Assembly: GCF_923868895.1 (NCBI RefSeq)
Contig: NZ_OV350343.1
Location: 2,790,001-2,854,000, forward strand
Direction: 5' to 3'
Origin: Halomonas sp. TD01
Lineage (GTDB): Bacteria > Pseudomonadota > Gammaproteobacteria > Pseudomonadales > Halomonadaceae
DNA length: 64,000 nt
A model generated the notes under the pieces. It worked only from the letters and a program-made list of their open reading frames with translations. It searched no databases and was not told the DNA's origin. Below, one piece after another: positions 9,637 to 19,000 of this stretch (the first letter of the stretch is position 1; each line of letters begins with the position of its first letter). The position numbers and the translations under genes were made by a program.

Positions 9637-12467
9637 TAGAGAGACTCCTTGTCATTGGGCGTATACGAATTATCGGTGGCTTTTGGGTCTGTGACGGGCC
9701 GATGGGGTGTGGTGACTTTACCCAGATTGGCAAGAATCATCAGTGTTGCACCAACAACGGCTAAGTAAACGCCGAGATCGAATAGCAGTGCGGTGGCCAG
9801 CTCAAAGGTGCCAACCAGTGGCAACGTAAAGTAACCGAAAGACGATGTTAGAAACGGGTAGCCCAACAGCCAACTGCCTAGCCCCGTGAGTGTTGCAATG
9901 GCCACCCCTACCACGGCAACCGGCTGGAAGGGGAAGTTAAGGCGTTCTTGCGCCCATTCCACACCGCGCGCCATATACAGCAAGATAAGCGCGACAGCGG
10001 TAATCAAGCCAGCGATAAAACCGCCGCCAGGTTGATTATGGCCGCGCAAGAAGATAAACGCAGAAACCAGCAGCGCTAGTGGCAGTAACGTCATTGAAAT
10101 CGACGTTAAAATGGCGGGATAGCGATCAGGTGACCACACGCGACCTTCGCCATCGCTATGAGGGATAAACAGGCGTAGTCGGTTTAATAGTTTAAAAATC
10201 GCTAAACCTGCAATGGCCAGTACCGTAATCTCGCCAAGCGTATCGAAGCCACGGAAGTCGACCAGGATCACGTTGACGACGTTGTAGCCGCCGCCGCCAG
10301 GTTTACTGTTTTCAACAAAAAACTCAGAAATCGACAGCGTTTCACGCGTCATCACCGCATAGTTAAGGCTAGCCACCACTAAGCCTAGTGCGCCTGCCAG
10401 TAACATATCCCGTATGTTGCGCTTAGGGCTCGATTCGCGTGGTGTTTTTTGGGGTAAGAAAAACAGCGCTAACATCAGCAATATCATGGTAACAACCTCT
10501 ACTGATAGCTGAGTCAGTGCCAGGTCTGGGGCAGAAAAGCGTGCAAAGGTGAGTGCAACGAATAAGCCTACGACCGAAAGCATCAGTAATGAAATTAACC
10601 GGTATCGATGGGTGGCAGCGGTTGCCACTCCCCCAAATATCAGCATGCCTGCACCTAACAAAACAATGCCATCAATCGGCTGATTGCCTTTTGAGCCAGT
10701 TAAGTCGTCAATGTTTGCCAAGCCAATCACGCCCATCAGTAACGCCGCGAAAAGCAGCCAACCCATGTAGCGCTGAAGTGAGTTGCCTTCAAGCTTGGTG
10801 ATCAGTTGTTCGGCCCGATAACCGAGTGTGACGATAAAACGCTCAAAAACGCGGCGCGCATCAACACTGGCAAATGGCTGCACGAAACGGCGTAGATCAG
10901 CATGGCGCCAATACAGCGCAATTCCCGCAACAAAAGCCAGCGCACTCATGATTAAGGGGAGGTTGACGCCGTGCCAAATAGCCAAATGGAAATCAAGCGG
11001 CTCGCCCAGTACGGCTTGGGTCGCCAGTTGCAAAATGCCAGTGGCAAAGAAAGCGGGGAAGAGCCCGACTAAGACACAAAGTGCCACTAGAACTTCCACA
11101 GGCAGACGCATTAAATGCGGTGGCTCGTGAGGAGCTTTAGGTGTTGCTTCTTTAGCGGGTTTGTAAAAAACCGCATGCACCAAGCGCACTGAATAAGCCA
11201 CTGAAAGAATGCCCCCTAACGCTGCCAGCGCAGGGAGTAACCAACTAAGTCCACCTAGTACCGGGGTGGCTAGCGTTTCGGTAAAGAACATCTCTTTAGA
11301 AAGAAAACCATTAAATAGCGGTACACCTGCCATAGCAGCGGCGGCCAGGGTGGTCAGTAGCGCTGTAACAGGCATGGCCTTTTTCAGACCCCCAAGTTGC
11401 TTGAGTTCTCGGGTGCCCGTTTCATGATCGATAATCCCTGCGCTCATAAACAGGGCGGCTTTGAAGGTGGCATGATTCAAAATATGAAACAGGGCTGCTA
11501 GCACCGCCATTGGACTACCAATACCCAATAATACGGTGATCAAGCCTAGATGACTGACGGTTGAGAACGCCAGAATTCCCTTGAGGTCGGTCTTGAATAG
11601 AGCAAACCAAGCGCCGTAGAGCAGCGTGATAGTGCCTATTAATGGCACCACTACGCTCCAAAGTTCGCTACCAGCAATGGCAGGATGCAACCGCGCCATT
11701 AGAAAAATACCCGCTTTCACCATAGTGGCAGAGTGCAGATACGCTGAGACTGGCGTTGGGGCTGCCATGGCATGAGGTAGCCAAAACTGGAAGGGAAACT
11801 GCGCTGATTTGGTGAATGCACCGAGTAGGACCAGACCAAGCATCAGTGGATAGCGCGGGTCGGCTACGATCGCAGCACCACTGCTGAGTACATCGTCCAT
11901 TCGGTAGCTGCCCGCCATATCGCCCAGCAGCAGTATGCCTGCTAGCAGGGCCAAACCACCGGCACCAGTAACGGTAAGTGCCATGCGGGCACCTTTACGG
12001 GCATCACTGCGGTAGGACCAAAAGCCAATCAACAAAAATGATGAAAGACTGGTTAGTTCCCAGAATAACCAGAGTAAGATGAGGTTGTCTGACATTGAAA
12101 TACCTACCATCGATGCCATAAATAGCATGAGAAACGCGTAAAAACGTCCAAATGGCTCATCTTTGGCTAGGTAAAAATGGGCATACAATATAATCAGAAG
12201 GCCGATGCCCAAAATCAGCAGATTAAAGAGCAGTGACAGGCCATCTAATCGAAATGCCAGCTCTAGGCCTAGCTCGGGCATCCATACCGCGTTAAAACGC
12301 AGCGCTTCACCTTCTAACAGGGCAGGGATCTGCAACAGTGTCAGCAGCAGGGCAACAGCGGGCAGTATGCTTGTCGCCAGCGAGCACAAGGTGCGGCCGC
12401 GTTGGGCAGTTAATGCCGGCACCAGCACGCCTAGCAGGGGCAGTAAGGCTATCCACAGCAGTGTCAT
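9636..12467 (-). CDS. mrpA: Mrp-type Na+/H+ antiporter subunit A fused to subunit B
   Basis: A 943-residue protein. The first roughly 770 residues are MrpA (NuoL-like; helix-5 Glu in [20 protein letters not shown] and the lysine-bearing region [19 protein letters not shown]). The last roughly 150 match MrpB ([17 protein letters not shown] and [17 protein letters not shown]). The fusion makes this the six-gene group-2 layout (AB-C-D-E-F-G) known from proteobacteria, in contrast to the seven-gene Bacillus type. It is the first gene of the operon. The complex exports Na+ (and possibly Li+ or K+) in exchange for H+, giving salt and alkali tolerance. The divergent neighbour is a Na+-channel homologue. 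Confidence 0.97.
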   Translation of the reverse strand: MTLLWIALLPLLGVLVPALTAQRGRTLCSLATSILPAVALLLTLLQIPALLEGEALRFNAVWMPELGLELAFRLDGLSLLFNLLILGIGLLIILYAHFYLAKDEPFGRFYAFLMLFMASMVGISMSDNLILLWLFWELTSLSSFLLIGFWSYRSDARKGARMALTVTGAGGLALLAGILLLGDMAGSYRMDDVLSSGAAIVADPRYPLMLGLVLLGAFTKSAQFPFQFWLPHAMAAPTPVSAYLHSATMVKAGIFLMARLHPAIAGSELWSVVVPLIGTITLLYGAWFALFKTDLKGILAFSTVSHLGLITVLLGIGSPMAVLAALFHILNHATFKAALFMSAGIIDHETGTRELKQLGGLKKAMPVTALLTTLAAAAMAGVPLFNGFLSKEMFFTETLATPVLGGLSWLLPALAALGGILSVAYSVRLVHAVFYKPAKEATPKAPHEPPHLMRLPVEVLVALCVLVGLFPAFFATGILQLATQAVLGEPLDFHLAIWHGVNLPLIMSALAFVAGIALYWRHADLRRFVQPFASVDARRVFERFIVTLGYRAEQLITKLEGNSLQRYMGWLLFAALLMGVIGLANIDDLTGSKGNQPIDGIVLLGAGMLIFGGVATAATHRYRLISLLMLSVVGLFVALTFARFSAPDLALTQLSVEVVTMILLMLALFFLPQKTPRESSPKRNIRDMLLAGALGLVVASLNYAVMTRETLSISEFFVENSKPGGGGYNVVNVILVDFRGFDTLGEITVLAIAGLAIFKLLNRLRLFIPHSDGEGRVWSPDRYPAILTSISMTLLPLALLVSAFIFLRGHNQPGGGFIAGLITAVALILLYMARGVEWAQERLNFPFQPVAVVGVAIATLTGLGSWLLGYPFLTSSFGYFTLPLVGTFELATALLFDLGVYLAVVGATLMILANLGKVTTPHRPVTDPKATDNSYTPNDKESL

Positions 12468-12536
12468 GGGCTTATCCAGCGCAAAAAATCATAGAATACC
12501 AAGGTCGCGATAGGTACCTGGGTGACGGAGATACAT

Positions 12537-12595
12537 CAAGTGAAACAGCAGGGTATCACTTGTATAGTAAGTGCGTGATTTTAGTATAAAGTGAT
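12537..12595. promoter_or_regulatory. Divergent mrp / ion-channel control region with four AAGTG half-sites
   Basis: Within the 158 bases between the two divergent starts are CAAGTGA (12537-12543), TCACTTG (12556-12562), AAGTG (12569-12573) and AAGTGAT (12589-12595). These form several overlapping inverted repeats (for example CAAGTGA facing TCACTTG, and CACTT-7-AAGTG). A plus-strand -35-like TTGTAT (12560-12565) and -10-like TATAAA (12585-12590) are 19 bases apart. A minus-strand TATACT overlaps at 12583-12588. This is compatible with one regulator acting on both transcripts. No regulator gene is nearby. Confidence 0.4.
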
Positions 12596-12625
12596 GCCGT
12601 TAACCGTTTAGAGACTCCTCGTTCC

Positions 12626-13528
12626 ATGAGTGAACCATTCAATACCTGGCAAGCCCGCTTCGAAAAACTGCGTAGCAACAAGCTGTTTGAAGGATTAGTG
12701 ATTTCCATCATTGTGATTTCCGCGCTGGTGATAGGCGCGAAAACCTATGAGGAAACCTCCCGGATAGAGCAGTGGCTGCTTTATCTAGATATTGCGGTAA
12801 CCGTGTTCTTTCTGATTGAGATTTTGATCAGAATGGCAGCCGAGCGCAACTTAGTCAGCTTTTTTAAGAAAGGCTGGAATGTTTTCGACTTCTTGATAGT
12901 GACCGCAAGCCTGATACCGATGGACGATTCGGAGATGGTGCTGCTGGCACGCTTGCTGCGAATATTCCGCGTTTTACGCTTGGTATCGATGATTCCTGAG
13001 CTGCAAATGCTGTTGGTAGCGCTGGTGAAATCCATACCCCGCATGGGCTATGTTGTACTGTTGATGTTTATTATCTTCTACATCTATGGCGCTGTGGGAA
13101 GCTTTCTGTTCCACAATGTTGATGAAGGCCTTTGGGGGAATATTGCCCTTGCTATGTTGACGCTGTTCCAAGTGGCGACGTTTGAGAGCTGGGCAACCGC
13201 TGTACTTTATCCAACGATGGAGGTCTATCCTTATGCGTGGATTTATTTCCTAACCTTTATTTTTCTTAACGCGTTTATTTTCCTCAATATGATGATTGGC
13301 ATTGTGCTGGACGTCATGCAAAAAGAGAGTGCCCAGCTAGATTTAGATAGTGGTGAAGGGGACTCTGCCCAACTTCAAGCGTTGCGTAGCGACGTGCATA
13401 CGTTAAAAGCCCAGCTTGATCGTATGGAGGCTGCCATGGCCCATAAAGGCACTCCATCAACTTCAAGTGACCAGGCCGACCAGTCTAAAACAGGGTTGCC
13501 AAAAACAGAGTTGCCAAAAACAGAGTAA
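12626..13528 (+). CDS. Voltage-gated sodium channel homologue (BacNav/NaChBac type)
   Basis: A 300-residue, six-helix ion channel subunit that would assemble as a tetramer. S4 carries four arginines at three-residue spacing (R109, R112, R115, R118 in [13 protein letters not shown]). The pore helix and filter read [11 protein letters not shown] (TFESW at 185-189), where NaChBac-type Na+ channels have TLESW; the acidic E187 of the Na+-selective ring is kept. S6 is [23 protein letters not shown]-terminal neck leads to a heptad coiled coil at about 247-273, as in BacNav channels, then a tail ending in [10 protein letters not shown]. It is divergent from the mrp operon, suggesting Na+ re-entry to complement Na+ export. 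Na+ selectivity is inferred from the filter, not proven. Confidence 0.9.
   Translation: MSEPFNTWQARFEKLRSNKLFEGLVISIIVISALVIGAKTYEETSRIEQWLLYLDIAVTVFFLIEILIRMAAERNLVSFFKKGWNVFDFLIVTASLIPMDDSEMVLLARLLRIFRVLRLVSMIPELQMLLVALVKSIPRMGYVVLLMFIIFYIYGAVGSFLFHNVDEGLWGNIALAMLTLFQVATFESWATAVLYPTMEVYPYAWIYFLTFIFLNAFIFLNMMIGIVLDVMQKESAQLDLDSGEGDSAQLQALRSDVHTLKAQLDRMEAAMAHKGTPSTSSDQADQSKTGLPKTELPKTE
13496..13525 (+). repeat. Two tandem copies of a 15-base unit at the channel C-terminus
   Basis: TTGCCAAAAACAGAG occurs at 13496-13510 and again at 13511-13525, directly before the channel stop codon, encoding LPKTE twice. A degenerate partial copy (AAAACAG) precedes them. The unit length keeps the frame, so copy-number slippage would only lengthen or shorten the tail. 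Confidence 0.9.
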
Positions 13529-13544
13529 CGAAAGGAGCGCCGCC

Positions 13545-15251
13545 ATGATGTTGTCCGACCCTTCTAAAAAATATCGCCCCTTCGTGGCCGTTGACTTGCC
13601 TGACCGCCATTGGCCTAGCCAGCGCATCCAAGTGCCGCCAATGTGGTGCAGCGTAGACCTTCGTGATGGCAACCAGTCGTTAATCGACCCCATGGATCAA
13701 GAGCGCAAGCAGCGTTTGTTTGACCTGCTGTTGAAAGTTGGTTTTAAAGAAATTGAGGTGGGTTTTCCATCGGCCTCGCAAACTGACTTCGACTTTGTCC
13801 GTTCGTTGATAGAGCAGGATAAAATCCCTGATGATGTGACGATTCAAGTGCTGACCCAGGCGCGTCCGCATTTAATTGAACGCACGTTTGAAGCTCTTAA
13901 AGGCGCTAAAAACGCCATTGTGCACGTCTACAATGCCACCGACCCGATGTTTCGGCGGGTAGTGTTTAATGTAGATAAAACAGAGTGCGTTCAGATCGCG
14001 GTTGATGCGACGGCGCAAATTCGCGATTTAATGGCCGCTAATCCAGAGACTCACTGGACCTTCCAGTACTCGCCTGAACTATTCACCACCACGGAGATGG
14101 ACTTTGCGGTAGAGATTGTCGAAGCGGTAATGGATACCTTTGGGCCTAGCATTGATAACCGTATGATCGTCAATTTACCGGCCACCGTAGAAGTCGCAAC
14201 ACCCAATAACTATGCCGATCAAATTGAATGGTTCTGTCGCCATGTGAAAAAGCGCGACACGTTAATTGTCAGTGTGCACCCGCATAATGACCGCGGTACT
14301 GGCGTAGCGGCAGCAGAATTGACGCTAATGGCCGGTGCTGATCGGGTGGAAGGTACGCTGTTTGGCAATGGCGAGCGTACTGGTAACGTGGATATCGTGA
14401 CGCTTGCTATGAACCTTTACACTCAAGGCGTTCACCCGAATCTGGACTTCTCCAACATTACGCCCATCATGCGCGAGGTGGAGTACTGCAACCAGTTACC
14501 CGTTCATCCACGCCATCCCTACGTCGGCGATTTAGTATTTACCGCGTTTTCAGGGTCGCACCAGGATGCGATTAAAAAAGGCATGGCTGATCGTCGTGCC
14601 CATCCTGAAGCATCTTGGGATGTACCATACTTACCCATCGATCCGCTGGATGTGGGGCGCAGCTATGAAGCGGTGATTCGCGTTAACAGTCAGTCTGGTA
14701 AAGGCGGTATTTCCTATCTGCTGGAGCAAGAGCACGGCATTGAACTGCCGCGCAGGCTGTCGATTGAATTTAGCCAAGTAGTCCAAGAAGTCGCTGATCG
14801 CACTGGGCGTGAAATTACCTCACAAATGATTTACCAGGCGTTTGCTGACGAGTACCTGGAGCAGCATTCGCCGCTGGTGTTGATTAGCCATCGCCTCTCT
14901 TCTGAGCCAGAAAGCCCAAAAGTTGCGCTTGAAGCGATACTGGAAAGCAGTGGCGAGCGCCAAACGGTAACCGGCGAGGGCAATGGCCCACTGGCTGCCT
15001 TTATCAAAGCGCTAGCGGCTAGCGGTCAGGACGTGGAAATAATCGACTACCATGAGCACTCCCGCGGACAAGGGGCTGATGCTGAAGCAATCGCCTATGT
15101 CGAGGTGCGCATTGATGGCAAAGCAGTGTTTGGTGTGGGCAGCGACGAAAGCATCACCAGCGCGTCTATGAAAGGTGTGCTTAGTGCCATTAACCGCCAC
15201 CACTCCACCCAAGCGCCGGCTGCCAATGTCACTGCAGAAACGCTAGGCTAA
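13545..15251 (+). CDS. leuA: 2-isopropylmalate synthase (long, type-2 form)
   Basis: A 568-residue enzyme for the first committed step of leucine synthesis (acetyl-CoA plus 2-ketoisovalerate). The catalytic TIM barrel begins with [10 protein letters not shown], has the metal-binding HPHNDRG and the FGNGERTGN motif. The C-terminal LeuA regulatory domain (about 430-560) would bind leucine for feedback inhibition. Length and N-terminus match the long yeast/actinobacterial-like class also found in Pseudomonas, rather than the 520-residue E. coli form. The ATG at 13545 follows AAAGGAG at 13531-13537; the longer in-frame extension lies inside the channel gene and was rejected. Only 16 bases separate it from the channel stop, with no terminator, so the two may be cotranscribed. 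Confidence 0.96.
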   Translation: MMLSDPSKKYRPFVAVDLPDRHWPSQRIQVPPMWCSVDLRDGNQSLIDPMDQERKQRLFDLLLKVGFKEIEVGFPSASQTDFDFVRSLIEQDKIPDDVTIQVLTQARPHLIERTFEALKGAKNAIVHVYNATDPMFRRVVFNVDKTECVQIAVDATAQIRDLMAANPETHWTFQYSPELFTTTEMDFAVEIVEAVMDTFGPSIDNRMIVNLPATVEVATPNNYADQIEWFCRHVKKRDTLIVSVHPHNDRGTGVAAAELTLMAGADRVEGTLFGNGERTGNVDIVTLAMNLYTQGVHPNLDFSNITPIMREVEYCNQLPVHPRHPYVGDLVFTAFSGSHQDAIKKGMADRRAHPEASWDVPYLPIDPLDVGRSYEAVIRVNSQSGKGGISYLLEQEHGIELPRRLSIEFSQVVQEVADRTGREITSQMIYQAFADEYLEQHSPLVLISHRLSSEPESPKVALEAILESSGERQTVTGEGNGPLAAFIKALAASGQDVEIIDYHEHSRGQGADAEAIAYVEVRIDGKAVFGVGSDESITSASMKGVLSAINRHHSTQAPAANVTAETLG

Positions 15252-15280
15252 ATCCCCCGATTTAAAGTGATTGCTAGCAT

Positions 15281-15312
15281 ACCTATAAGGAGGCGTTGGC
15301 CTCTTTATAGGT
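15281..15312. terminator. Long hairpin between convergent leuA and epmB
   Basis: ACCTATAAGGAGGC (15281-15294), loop GTTG, GCCTCTTTATAGGT (15299-15312): a 14-base stem with a single G-T pair. It is nearly symmetric and can serve both strands, though neither side has a classical T-run after the stem. Confidence 0.6.
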
Positions 15313-15323
15313 AGTCAATATGT

Positions 15324-16355
15324 TTATGATAGCGACAGCGGCGTCTTGCTGGCTTTGCCAGGCACTTCGCGCACTAAGCGGGGCATCAAGAAACCTGGCA
15401 AGTGTTCAAGCAACCGGTTAATAAGCGCTTTGGCTTCCTCATCGGGCACGTCAAAATGGGCGGCGCCTTGCACAGGGTCGACCACATGCAAGTAGTAAGG
15501 CAGCACCCCTGCTTCAAACAGGCGTTCAGACAGAGTGGCCAGCGTGCTGACGCTATCGTTTATTCCGCGCAGTAACACGCTTTGGTTCAGCAGGGTGACA
15601 CCCGCTTGCTTTAAGCGTGTGCAGGCATCGATGACCGCTTGGTCAATCTCATTGGCGTGGTTAATATGCAGCACCATGACTTTTTGCAAACGCGTCGACG
15701 TTAGCCAGCCAAGAAGGGCGTCATCAACCCGGTCGGGGATCACTACGGGTAGGCGAGTATGAATGCGCAGCCGCTTAAGGTGTGGGATGCTTTCGAGCTG
15801 TTCAACTAGCCACGCCAGTTGACGGTCGTTGGCAGCAAGCGGATCACCGCCAGAAAGAATCGCTTCGTGAAGGGTTGTGTCGCCGCGCAAGTAGTCCAGT
15901 GCTTCTTGCCACTGCGCTCTGGACGGCGAACTGTCGCTATAAGGAAAATGGCGGCGGAAGCAGTAGCGGCAGTTAATTGCACAAGCGGGGCTGGCAATTA
16001 ACAGCACGCGGCCAGCGTACTTATGGATGAGCCCTTTAACGGGCTGGTGCTCCGCTTCTTCTAGTGGGTCGGTGACGTAACCTTGCGGTTTCAAGGCTTC
16101 ATCGCTGACCGGAAGCACTTGGCGGAGCAGTGGGTCATTGGGGTCGTTGGGTACAATACGCGTAAGATAGGCGTCTGGCACACAGATCTCAAACAGCTGG
16201 TGCCCAGCAGAAGCACCAGGTAGCCAGCTTTCGTCCAAGTTCAAGTGCTTGCACAAAGTGGCCGGGTCGCGAATCGCTTGGGAAAGCTGCCGCTGCCATG
16301 ACGCGTAAGTCTGGGTAGACGGGCGCTTATCAGCGATAATAATGTTCTCCTGCAA
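15324..16355 (-). CDS. epmB: EF-P beta-lysylation enzyme, lysine 2,3-aminomutase family
   Basis: A radical-SAM, PLP-dependent aminomutase of 343 residues that converts (S)-alpha-lysine to (R)-beta-lysine for attachment to EF-P. The [4Fe-4S] motif is CAINCRYC (C125, C129, C132). Nearby FRRHFPY and AILSGGDPLA are typical of the family, and HVVDPVQGAAHF is near the PLP site. I chose TTG at 16355 because a perfect AAGGAGG sits 6 bases upstream (16362-16368); the resulting N-terminus aligns with E. coli EpmB. An ATG at 16379 adds 8 residues but has no ribosome-binding site. The gene is divergent from efp. Confidence 0.95.
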   Translation of the reverse strand: MQENIIIADKRPSTQTYASWQRQLSQAIRDPATLCKHLNLDESWLPGASAGHQLFEICVPDAYLTRIVPNDPNDPLLRQVLPVSDEALKPQGYVTDPLEEAEHQPVKGLIHKYAGRVLLIASPACAINCRYCFRRHFPYSDSSPSRAQWQEALDYLRGDTTLHEAILSGGDPLAANDRQLAWLVEQLESIPHLKRLRIHTRLPVVIPDRVDDALLGWLTSTRLQKVMVLHINHANEIDQAVIDACTRLKQAGVTLLNQSVLLRGINDSVSTLATLSERLFEAGVLPYYLHVVDPVQGAAHFDVPDEEAKALINRLLEHLPGFLMPRLVREVPGKASKTPLSLS

Positions 16356-16421
16356 AAAAGCCCTCCTTCGGGTTATCATGCGCGCACTTATTAGACGACG
16401 CTTACAACGACATTATCAACG

Positions 16422-16438
16422 GCGAAGCATGGCTTCGC
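16422..16438 (+). other. Hairpin in the efp leader
   Basis: GCGAAGC, loop ATG, GCTTCGC in the 119-base divergent interval, 37 bases before the efp start. The stem is perfect over 7 bases. It may be a leader structure or an operator palindrome; nothing in the sequence decides between them. Confidence 0.35.
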
Positions 16439-16474
16439 GCACTACGTTACTGAAATAAAACACTGAGAGGCATC

Positions 16475-17041
16475 ATGGCGAACTATTCTACCAATGAATT
16501 CAAGGGCGGTTTGAAAGTAATGCTCGACGGCGATCCTTGTTCCATCGTCGAGAACGAACTGGTCAAGCCAGGCAAGGGGCAGGCATTTAACCGCGTTAAG
16601 CTACGTAACCTGATGACTGGCCGTGTTGGTGAGCGTACTTTCAAATCCGGAGACTCGCTGGAAGGTGCCGATGTCATGGATTTAGAGATGGAATATCTCT
16701 ACACCGACGGCGATATGTGGCATTTCATGAAAACAGATGGCTCCTTTGAACAGTACGCTGTTGAAAAGAAAGCCTTGGGCGATACTGAAAAATGGCTCAA
16801 GGAGCAGGTGCCCTATATTATTACGCTTTGGAACGACAAAGCGATTTCCGTGACGCCACCCAACTTCATTGAACTGGAAGTGGTTGAGACGGATCCAGGT
16901 TTGAAAGGTGATACTGCCCAGGGTGGTTCCAAGCCTGCAACGCTGTCATCGGGTGCTGTTGTCCGCGTACCGTTGTTTATCAACCAGGGTGAAGTACTGA
17001 AGATTGATACGCGTTCTGGCGACTATGTTTCTCGGGCATAA
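16475..17041 (+). CDS. efp: Translation elongation factor P
   Basis: A 188-residue EF-P, the usual length. It relieves ribosomes stalled on proline-rich stretches. The modification loop reads KPGKGQAF with Lys34 as the residue that EpmA and EpmB decorate with beta-lysine. Three beta-barrel domains are complete, and the C-terminus has the conserved [20 protein letters not shown]. The ATG at 16475 is preceded by GAGAGG. Its two modifying enzymes flank it at this locus. A strong hairpin at 17108-17140 ends the transcript. Confidence 0.98.
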   Translation: MANYSTNEFKGGLKVMLDGDPCSIVENELVKPGKGQAFNRVKLRNLMTGRVGERTFKSGDSLEGADVMDLEMEYLYTDGDMWHFMKTDGSFEQYAVEKKALGDTEKWLKEQVPYIITLWNDKAISVTPPNFIELEVVETDPGLKGDTAQGGSKPATLSSGAVVRVPLFINQGEVLKIDTRSGDYVSRA

Positions 17042-17107
17042 GCGTTTTTTGACTATAAGCGCTGCTTGAGTGACCGGGGGATAGTTAGCCGCGAAAGCAT
17101 CTACTTT

Positions 17108-17140
17108 ATAAAGCCACGTAATAGCTATACGTGGCTTTAT
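17108..17140 (+). terminator. Hairpin downstream of efp
   Basis: ATAAAGCCACGTA (17108-17120), 7-base loop, TACGTGGCTTTAT (17128-17140): a perfect 13-base inverted repeat whose second arm contains CTTTAT. It lies 19 bases before the epmA start, so epmA may depend on read-through or on a promoter within the 3' end of efp. Confidence 0.65.
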
Positions 17141-17158
17141 AGCATTGGGGAGACGTAA

Positions 17159-18139
17159 ATGACGGCTAACTGGCAGCCAACGGCAAGTATCGAAACGTTG
17201 CGCGAGCGTGCGCGCTTAATCGCTGGGGTGCGTGCTTTTTTTGCTGAGCGCGGTGTACTTGAGGTAGAAACACCGGTGTTGGGGCAAGGTGGGAGCACCG
17301 ATGTGCACTTAGTCTCGCTCTCCAGCTTGGCACGAACTGATAAAGGCCAGCGCAGGCTATGGCTGCAAACGTCGCCAGAGTTTCATATGAAGCGATTATT
17401 GGCCGCTGGCAGCGGGCCAATCTTTCAGCTTGCTAAAAGTTTCCGCGATGGTGAAATTGGCAGCCGCCATAATATTGAGTTCACCATGCTTGAGTGGTAC
17501 CGCCCTGGATTTGCCTTGTCACAGCTGATTGATGAGACGACCACGCTGGTTGCCAACGTACTGCCGAGCTTTGCAGGCCCAGTAGTTCATTATCGCTACC
17601 GAGAGCTGTTTCATACCTACTTGGCGGTAGACCCCTTTACGACGTCTATTGACACACTACGTGCTTTGGCTACAGAGCGTGGCCAAATGCAAGCGCACGC
17701 GCTTGCAGAAGAGGGGCGCGATACCTGTCTAGATCTGTTAATGAGTATGGTGATTGAGCCAACACTTGGCCAAAACGAACTAAGCGTGGTCGTAGATTAC
17801 CCCGCCAGCCAGGCGGCCCTGGCGCGCCGCCATCAAGATGCAGACGGTGAGTGGGTAGCCTCTCGTTTCGAGCTTTATCTCAGTGGTATTGAACTGGCAA
17901 ATGGCTATGACGAACTGATTGATGCTGAAGAGCAGCGACTGCGTTTTAGTGAAGACAATGCCGAGCGTCGCCGTTTAGGCTTGCCTGAAGTAGATTGTGA
18001 TGAGCAACTGCTAGCAGCGCTGCATCATGGAATGCCGGAAAGTGCAGGGGTAGCACTGGGCATGGATCGTCTTATTCAACTGGCGCTTGGTAAAGCACGT
18101 CTGGAAGACGTGCTTACCTTCTCAACACCTAATTGCTAG
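17159..18139 (+). CDS. epmA: EF-P lysine aminoacylase (PoxA/GenX)
   Basis: A 326-residue class-II lysyl-tRNA-synthetase paralogue without the N-terminal anticodon-binding domain. It activates beta-lysine and ligates it to Lys34 of EF-P. Class-II motif 2 is seen in FRDGEIGSRHNIEFTMLEWY and motif 3 in GVALGMDRLIQLALG. The ATG at 17159 follows GGGGAG. It lies directly downstream of efp; in E. coli epmA is away from efp, so here the whole pathway is in one place. The EpmC hydroxylase is not in the window. Confidence 0.96.
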   Translation: MTANWQPTASIETLRERARLIAGVRAFFAERGVLEVETPVLGQGGSTDVHLVSLSSLARTDKGQRRLWLQTSPEFHMKRLLAAGSGPIFQLAKSFRDGEIGSRHNIEFTMLEWYRPGFALSQLIDETTTLVANVLPSFAGPVVHYRYRELFHTYLAVDPFTTSIDTLRALATERGQMQAHALAEEGRDTCLDLLMSMVIEPTLGQNELSVVVDYPASQAALARRHQDADGEWVASRFELYLSGIELANGYDELIDAEEQRLRFSEDNAERRRLGLPEVDCDEQLLAALHHGMPESAGVALGMDRLIQLALGKARLEDVLTFSTPNC

Positions 18140-18156
18140 CGTTAATTGCTGGCGTT

Positions 18157-18990
18157 TTAAGGCGCGCCTAGGGTCTGGCCCATATGCACCTTGGCACCTA
18201 ACGGATTATCTTCAAAAGCCACCGGCTTGGCGAAGCACATTACCACTGTTGAACCAAGCTTGAAGCGGCCCATTTCAGCTCCTCTTTCAAGCGTGATTGG
18301 CTGCCCGAAACGCATGCGCTGGGGGTGGCCTGAAAGCGGTGTCACCTGGCCTGCCCAGACAGTCTCAATAGCCGCGACAATCATCGCACCTACCAATACC
18401 ATGGCCATTGGGCCGTGCTCGGTATCAAAAATGCAAACCAAACGCTCGTTACGAGCAAACAGCCCTGGCACGTAGTTAGCGGTTGCTTGGTTGACCGAAA
18501 AGAGTCGCCCTGGCACGTAGATCATCTCGCGTAATGTGCCCGTGGCCGGCATATGTACGCGGTGATAATCGCGAGGGGAGAGGTAAACCGTCGCAAAACT
18601 GCCGCCCATAAACTCTTCAGCTAGCGCGCTGTCGCCACCTAACAGGGTTTGGGCAGAAAATGTGTGGCCCTTCGCTTGTACTAACTGACCTGCCTGTAAA
18701 CGACCGAATTGTGACAAGGTGCCATCAGCAGGGCTTAGCAGGCCCTCGCCCAATGGGCGAGCACCGTCTTTCAGCGCGCGGGTAAAGAAGTCGTTGAAAG
18801 TTGTATAAGCGGTGGGGTCTGGCTCCAGCGCTTGGCTCATATCCACGTCAAAACGTTTGATAAACGCCTTAATTAATTTGTCCTTCACCGAGGTGGCGTC
18901 GCACTGAGCGAGCTTACCTGTTAAGCGCGAAAGCGCATGGTGAGGAAGTGGATACTGAATGAGGGAAAATGCTTTTTGGGAAAGGGTCAC
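18157..18990 (-). CDS. psd: Phosphatidylserine decarboxylase proenzyme
   Basis: An inner-membrane enzyme of 277 residues making phosphatidylethanolamine from phosphatidylserine. It carries RDYHRVHMP and the self-cleavage site LGST (in [10 protein letters not shown]), whose serine becomes the pyruvoyl cofactor. The C-terminal alpha chain after the cleavage is short. I chose GTG at 18990, 10 bases after the sulfurtransferase stop, because the resulting [16 protein letters not shown] aligns with the N-terminus of E. coli Psd; an upstream start at 19062 would overlap the previous gene by 60 bases. It is cotranscribed with the sulfurtransferase and probably rsgA. Confidence 0.95.
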   Translation of the reverse strand: MTLSQKAFSLIQYPLPHHALSRLTGKLAQCDATSVKDKLIKAFIKRFDVDMSQALEPDPTAYTTFNDFFTRALKDGARPLGEGLLSPADGTLSQFGRLQAGQLVQAKGHTFSAQTLLGGDSALAEEFMGGSFATVYLSPRDYHRVHMPATGTLREMIYVPGRLFSVNQATANYVPGLFARNERLVCIFDTEHGPMAMVLVGAMIVAAIETVWAGQVTPLSGHPQRMRFGQPITLERGAEMGRFKLGSTVVMCFAKPVAFEDNPLGAKVHMGQTLGAP

Positions 18991-19000
18991 AGTAATATTT

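Noticed and set aside
13496..13525. CRISPR-like repeat
   Set aside because: Only two adjacent 15-base copies without spacers, inside a coding frame.
13416..13544. N-terminal extension of leuA by 43 codons
   Set aside because: It overlaps the channel gene, has no family match, and a good AAAGGAG lies right before the ATG at 13545.
13470..13545. Leucine attenuator or leader peptide before leuA
   Set aside because: The interval is the end of the channel gene; no Leu-codon run and no competing hairpins are visible.
18120..18160. Short direct repeat (ATTGCTAGCG / ATTGCTGGCG) between epmA and psd as a terminator or element
   Set aside because: Two imperfect 10-base copies without dyad symmetry or T-run; probably chance.
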